Notes under the pieces: model-generated | Databases searched by the model: none | Told to the model about the DNA's origin: nothing | The model's input: only the letters and a program-made list of their open reading frames with translations | Translations under genes and position numbers: made by a program | Origin: an uncultured Muribaculaceae bacterium | GTDB lineage: Bacteria; Bacteroidota; Bacteroidia; Bacteroidales; Muribaculaceae | Assembly: GCA_910583525.1 (NCBI GenBank) | Contig: CAJTXL010000052.1 | Location: 1 to 8,145 of the forward strand | Reading direction: 5' to 3' | Length of the DNA stretch: 8,145 nt | Shown: positions 7,024 to 8,145 of the stretch, piece by piece | Position numbering within the stretch: position 1 is the stretch's first letter | How the letters are laid out: each line of letters opens with the position of its first letter

Positions 7024-7821
7024 ATGAAAAAGTACATTTATATCTTGATATTGTCGCTCTTGCTTGTGTCGTGCGAGAAAGAACTCGATTTTAAGTACCA
7101 TGACGTCGAACCTCAGCTTGTAATCGAAGCCGCCTTGACTTCGGACGGCGCGCGGGTCTCGTTGACAGAAACCACCCCCATGTCGGAGCCGATAAATACT
7201 ATAAAAATTACTGATGCTGCCGTCAGCATCACCGACCTTGCCATAGGAGACTGTCGGCACCTTGTCGTCGGCGACGACGGAGTTTATGCCGACGCCACTC
7301 CGGGTGAAGTAGGGCACGAGTACCGCCTTTCGGTTGAGCGGAACGGCCACACATATGCTTCTTCGTGTGTCATGCGCGCGGCCGTGACTGAGCCTGAACT
7401 TGAGTTCAAATGGATAAAAATGCCATACGACCACGTCGCCGTCCTGCAAGTCTCGTTCACGGCACAAGGCGTTCCCGATGAGTGCTATTGGGTTCGCCTT
7501 TACCGCAACGGTGAGCCCTATATGTGGAGCGTCGTCGACGGAAGCTACAGTATCGGCGGCACCGTCAACGATGCCATAATGACATCACGCAAAGACCCCG
7601 ACAAAGAAGACGACGCTACCGCTCTCCGCGACGGCGACGTCGTCAGAGCTTGCATTGCACCCGTTTCTCGTGCCATGTTCGATTACTTGATGGCAATACA
7701 GTCCGACAGCAACGGCCCTCGGATGTTTACCGGCGATTACTGCCTCGGCTACTTTCTCGCCGCGTCGCTGGCCGAAGCCTCAATAGTCTTCCGCCCCGGC
7801 GAAATGGAAGAATACAAATAA
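7024..7821 (+). CDS. DUF4249-family lipoprotein
   Basis: This is a predicted outer-membrane lipoprotein, the usual partner of a TonB-dependent receptor in Bacteroidetes; no biochemical function is established. The 265-residue product begins with a basic start, a hydrophobic stretch and a lipobox LVSC, with acylated Cys17. The residues just after it (EKELD) are charged and acidic, which would fit surface export, but that is inference. Family-like features include the early PQLVIEAALTSDGARVSLTET segment and, near the end, FDYLMAIQSDSNGP and TGDYCLGYFLAAS, resembling the DUF4249 C-terminal signature. At 265 residues it is within, but toward the short end of, the family range. ATG 7024 lies 5 bp after the receptor stop, so the two are almost certainly co-translated and probably act together, perhaps as a binding or capping lipoprotein. 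Confidence 0.85.
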   Translation: MKKYIYILILSLLLVSCEKELDFKYHDVEPQLVIEAALTSDGARVSLTETTPMSEPINTIKITDAAVSITDLAIGDCRHLVVGDDGVYADATPGEVGHEYRLSVERNGHTYASSCVMRAAVTEPELEFKWIKMPYDHVAVLQVSFTAQGVPDECYWVRLYRNGEPYMWSVVDGSYSIGGTVNDAIMTSRKDPDKEDDATALRDGDVVRACIAPVSRAMFDYLMAIQSDSNGPRMFTGDYCLGYFLAASLAEASIVFRPGEMEEYK

Positions 7822-7848
7822 GCCCAATGTGTCAAAATTGAAAAATCA

Positions 7849-7890
7849 CGGGCACAACGCCGATGATTGTAGGGCCATGTTGTGCAGCCG
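7849..7890 (+). repeat. Inverted repeat / RNA hairpin after the last gene
   Basis: GCACAAC (7852-7858) and GTTGTGC (7879-7885) form a perfect 7-bp stem around a 20-nt loop. The stem can be extended by CGG (7849-7851) with CCG (7888-7890) across a 2-nt bulge. It lies about 30 bp beyond the DUF4249 stop. No T-run follows, so it is not a classical intrinsic terminator. It could protect the mRNA 3' end, or be part of an interspersed intergenic repeat. Confidence 0.45.
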
Positions 7891-7925
7891 GACCAAGAGC
7901 CGGCCCGGCAATGCGTACCCTCTGG

Positions 7926-7970
7926 AAAGGGGCGGAAACGGCCGTGCCGGGCGCCGTATCCGCCCCTTTT
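7926..7970 (+). terminator. Possible intrinsic (perhaps bidirectional) terminator of the rnf-receptor operon
   Basis: The arms 7926-7941 and 7954-7969 pair at 15 of 16 positions, with one A-A mismatch, around a 12-nt loop. The core GGGGCGG/CCGCCCC is GC-rich, flanked by AAA on the left and TTTT (7967-7970) on the right. This is the layout of a bidirectional terminator. The T-run is short and partly inside the stem, so termination strength is uncertain. It lies between the last gene and the downstream promoter, where a terminator is expected. Confidence 0.45.
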
Positions 7971-8032
7971 CCGCGTCCGACTGCAAACAAACGTTAAAAT
8001 CATGCTCTAAGACACACTTTTTTGCGAAAACA

Positions 8033-8064
8033 TTTGGCGGTTCCGGAAAAAGGGCATAACTTTG
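8033..8064 (+). promoter_or_regulatory. Bacteroidetes primary-sigma promoter for a gene beyond the window
   Basis: TTTG at 8033-8036 (-33 element) and TAACTTTG at 8057-8064 (-7 element, consensus TAnnTTTG) are separated by 20 nt, within the known spacing. Transcription would begin near 8070 on the + strand. The gene it drives is outside the window. Confidence 0.75.
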
Positions 8065-8067
8065 CAC

Positions 8068-8101
8068 TCGCTTTCGGGAACGATGGTTCGCCGGCAAGCG
8101 A
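8068..8101 (+). promoter_or_regulatory. 5' leader hairpin at the predicted transcript start
   Basis: TCGCTT (8068-8073) pairs with AAGCGA (8096-8101), CGG (8075-8077) with CCG (8091-8093), and GAAC (8078-8081) with GTTC (8086-8089) around a GATG loop. That is 13 base pairs with only small bulges. The predicted transcription start (about 8070) falls at the base of the stem, so the mRNA would begin with this hairpin. This fits 5'-end stabilisation or a regulatory leader. The rest of the leader, to 8145, contains no convincing start codon. Confidence 0.55.
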
Positions 8102-8145
8102 CAAGAGGACATTGAAACGATTACAATAGACTAAGAGTAGTACAA

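Larger units (their letters stand above)
7822..8145. other. Intergenic region without a convincing gene
   Basis: These 324 bases follow the last operon gene. They contain a hairpin near 7849-7890, a possible terminator at 7926-7970, a promoter at 8033-8064 and a leader hairpin at 8068-8101. Short open frames on both strands cross these elements, lack family-like sequence, and are not called. Confidence 0.7.

Noticed and set aside
7829..8059. 76-codon frame from GTG after DUF4249
   Set aside because: It runs through two inverted repeats and most of the promoter, has no family-like sequence, and lacks a good start.

Overview
The window reads as a Bacteroidales chromosome segment. It is probably from a gut lineage of the Muribaculaceae type, but family-level placement is inference. 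Three things support this: the RnfB and RnfC sequences resemble Bacteroides-type Rnf proteins, a TonB-dependent receptor is paired with a DUF4249 lipoprotein, and the right end carries a promoter matching the Bacteroidetes pattern TTTG-N~20-TAnnTTTG. Every gene is on the + strand. Base composition is moderately GC-rich, with G/C-biased third codon positions by eye, and no gene stands out as foreign.

Positions 1-63 are a short leader or spacer with stops in all three frames within the first 15 bases. If an upstream gene exists it ends at or before that point, and no promoter was recognised. Positions 64-4955 hold a complete Rnf gene set in the order rnfB-C-D-G-E-A. It encodes a membrane ferredoxin:NAD+ oxidoreductase coupled to ion transport. 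The genes are packed tightly: B/C, C/D, D/G and G/E each overlap by ATGA, and E/A are separated by 3 bp. Positions 4952-7821 continue without a break into a TonB-dependent outer-membrane receptor, which overlaps the rnfA stop by TTGA, and then a DUF4249 lipoprotein 5 bp further on. All eight genes could be one transcript. The link between an inner-membrane electron-transport machine and an outer-membrane receptor pair is unexplained. Positions 7822-8145 have no convincing gene. They hold two inverted repeats (one a possible terminator), a good Bacteroidetes-type promoter, and a strong hairpin at the predicted 5' end of the next transcript, whose coding region starts beyond the window.

Two features deserve most attention. 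First, RnfD carries a 51-bp (17-codon) tandem duplication of its covalent FMN attachment motif (DGATGAT), giving two complete predicted flavinylation sites where the family normally has one. Most differences between the copies are synonymous, which suggests an old duplication kept under protein-level selection. Second, the native rnfC start (ATG at 903, overlapping the rnfB stop) is followed by an in-frame TAG at codon 14, inside the conserved GGVHPP(E)xK motif. The rest of rnfC is intact, and a Shine-Dalgarno-like AAGGAG sits 7 nt before a TTG codon (972) that could restart translation.

Inferred joint function: RnfB receives electrons from ferredoxin, RnfC handles NAD(H), RnfD and RnfG carry covalent FMN, and RnfA and RnfE form the membrane core with an intramembrane iron-sulfur cluster. 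The resulting ion gradient could in principle energise TonB-dependent uptake through the co-transcribed receptor, but nothing in the window shows the substrate.
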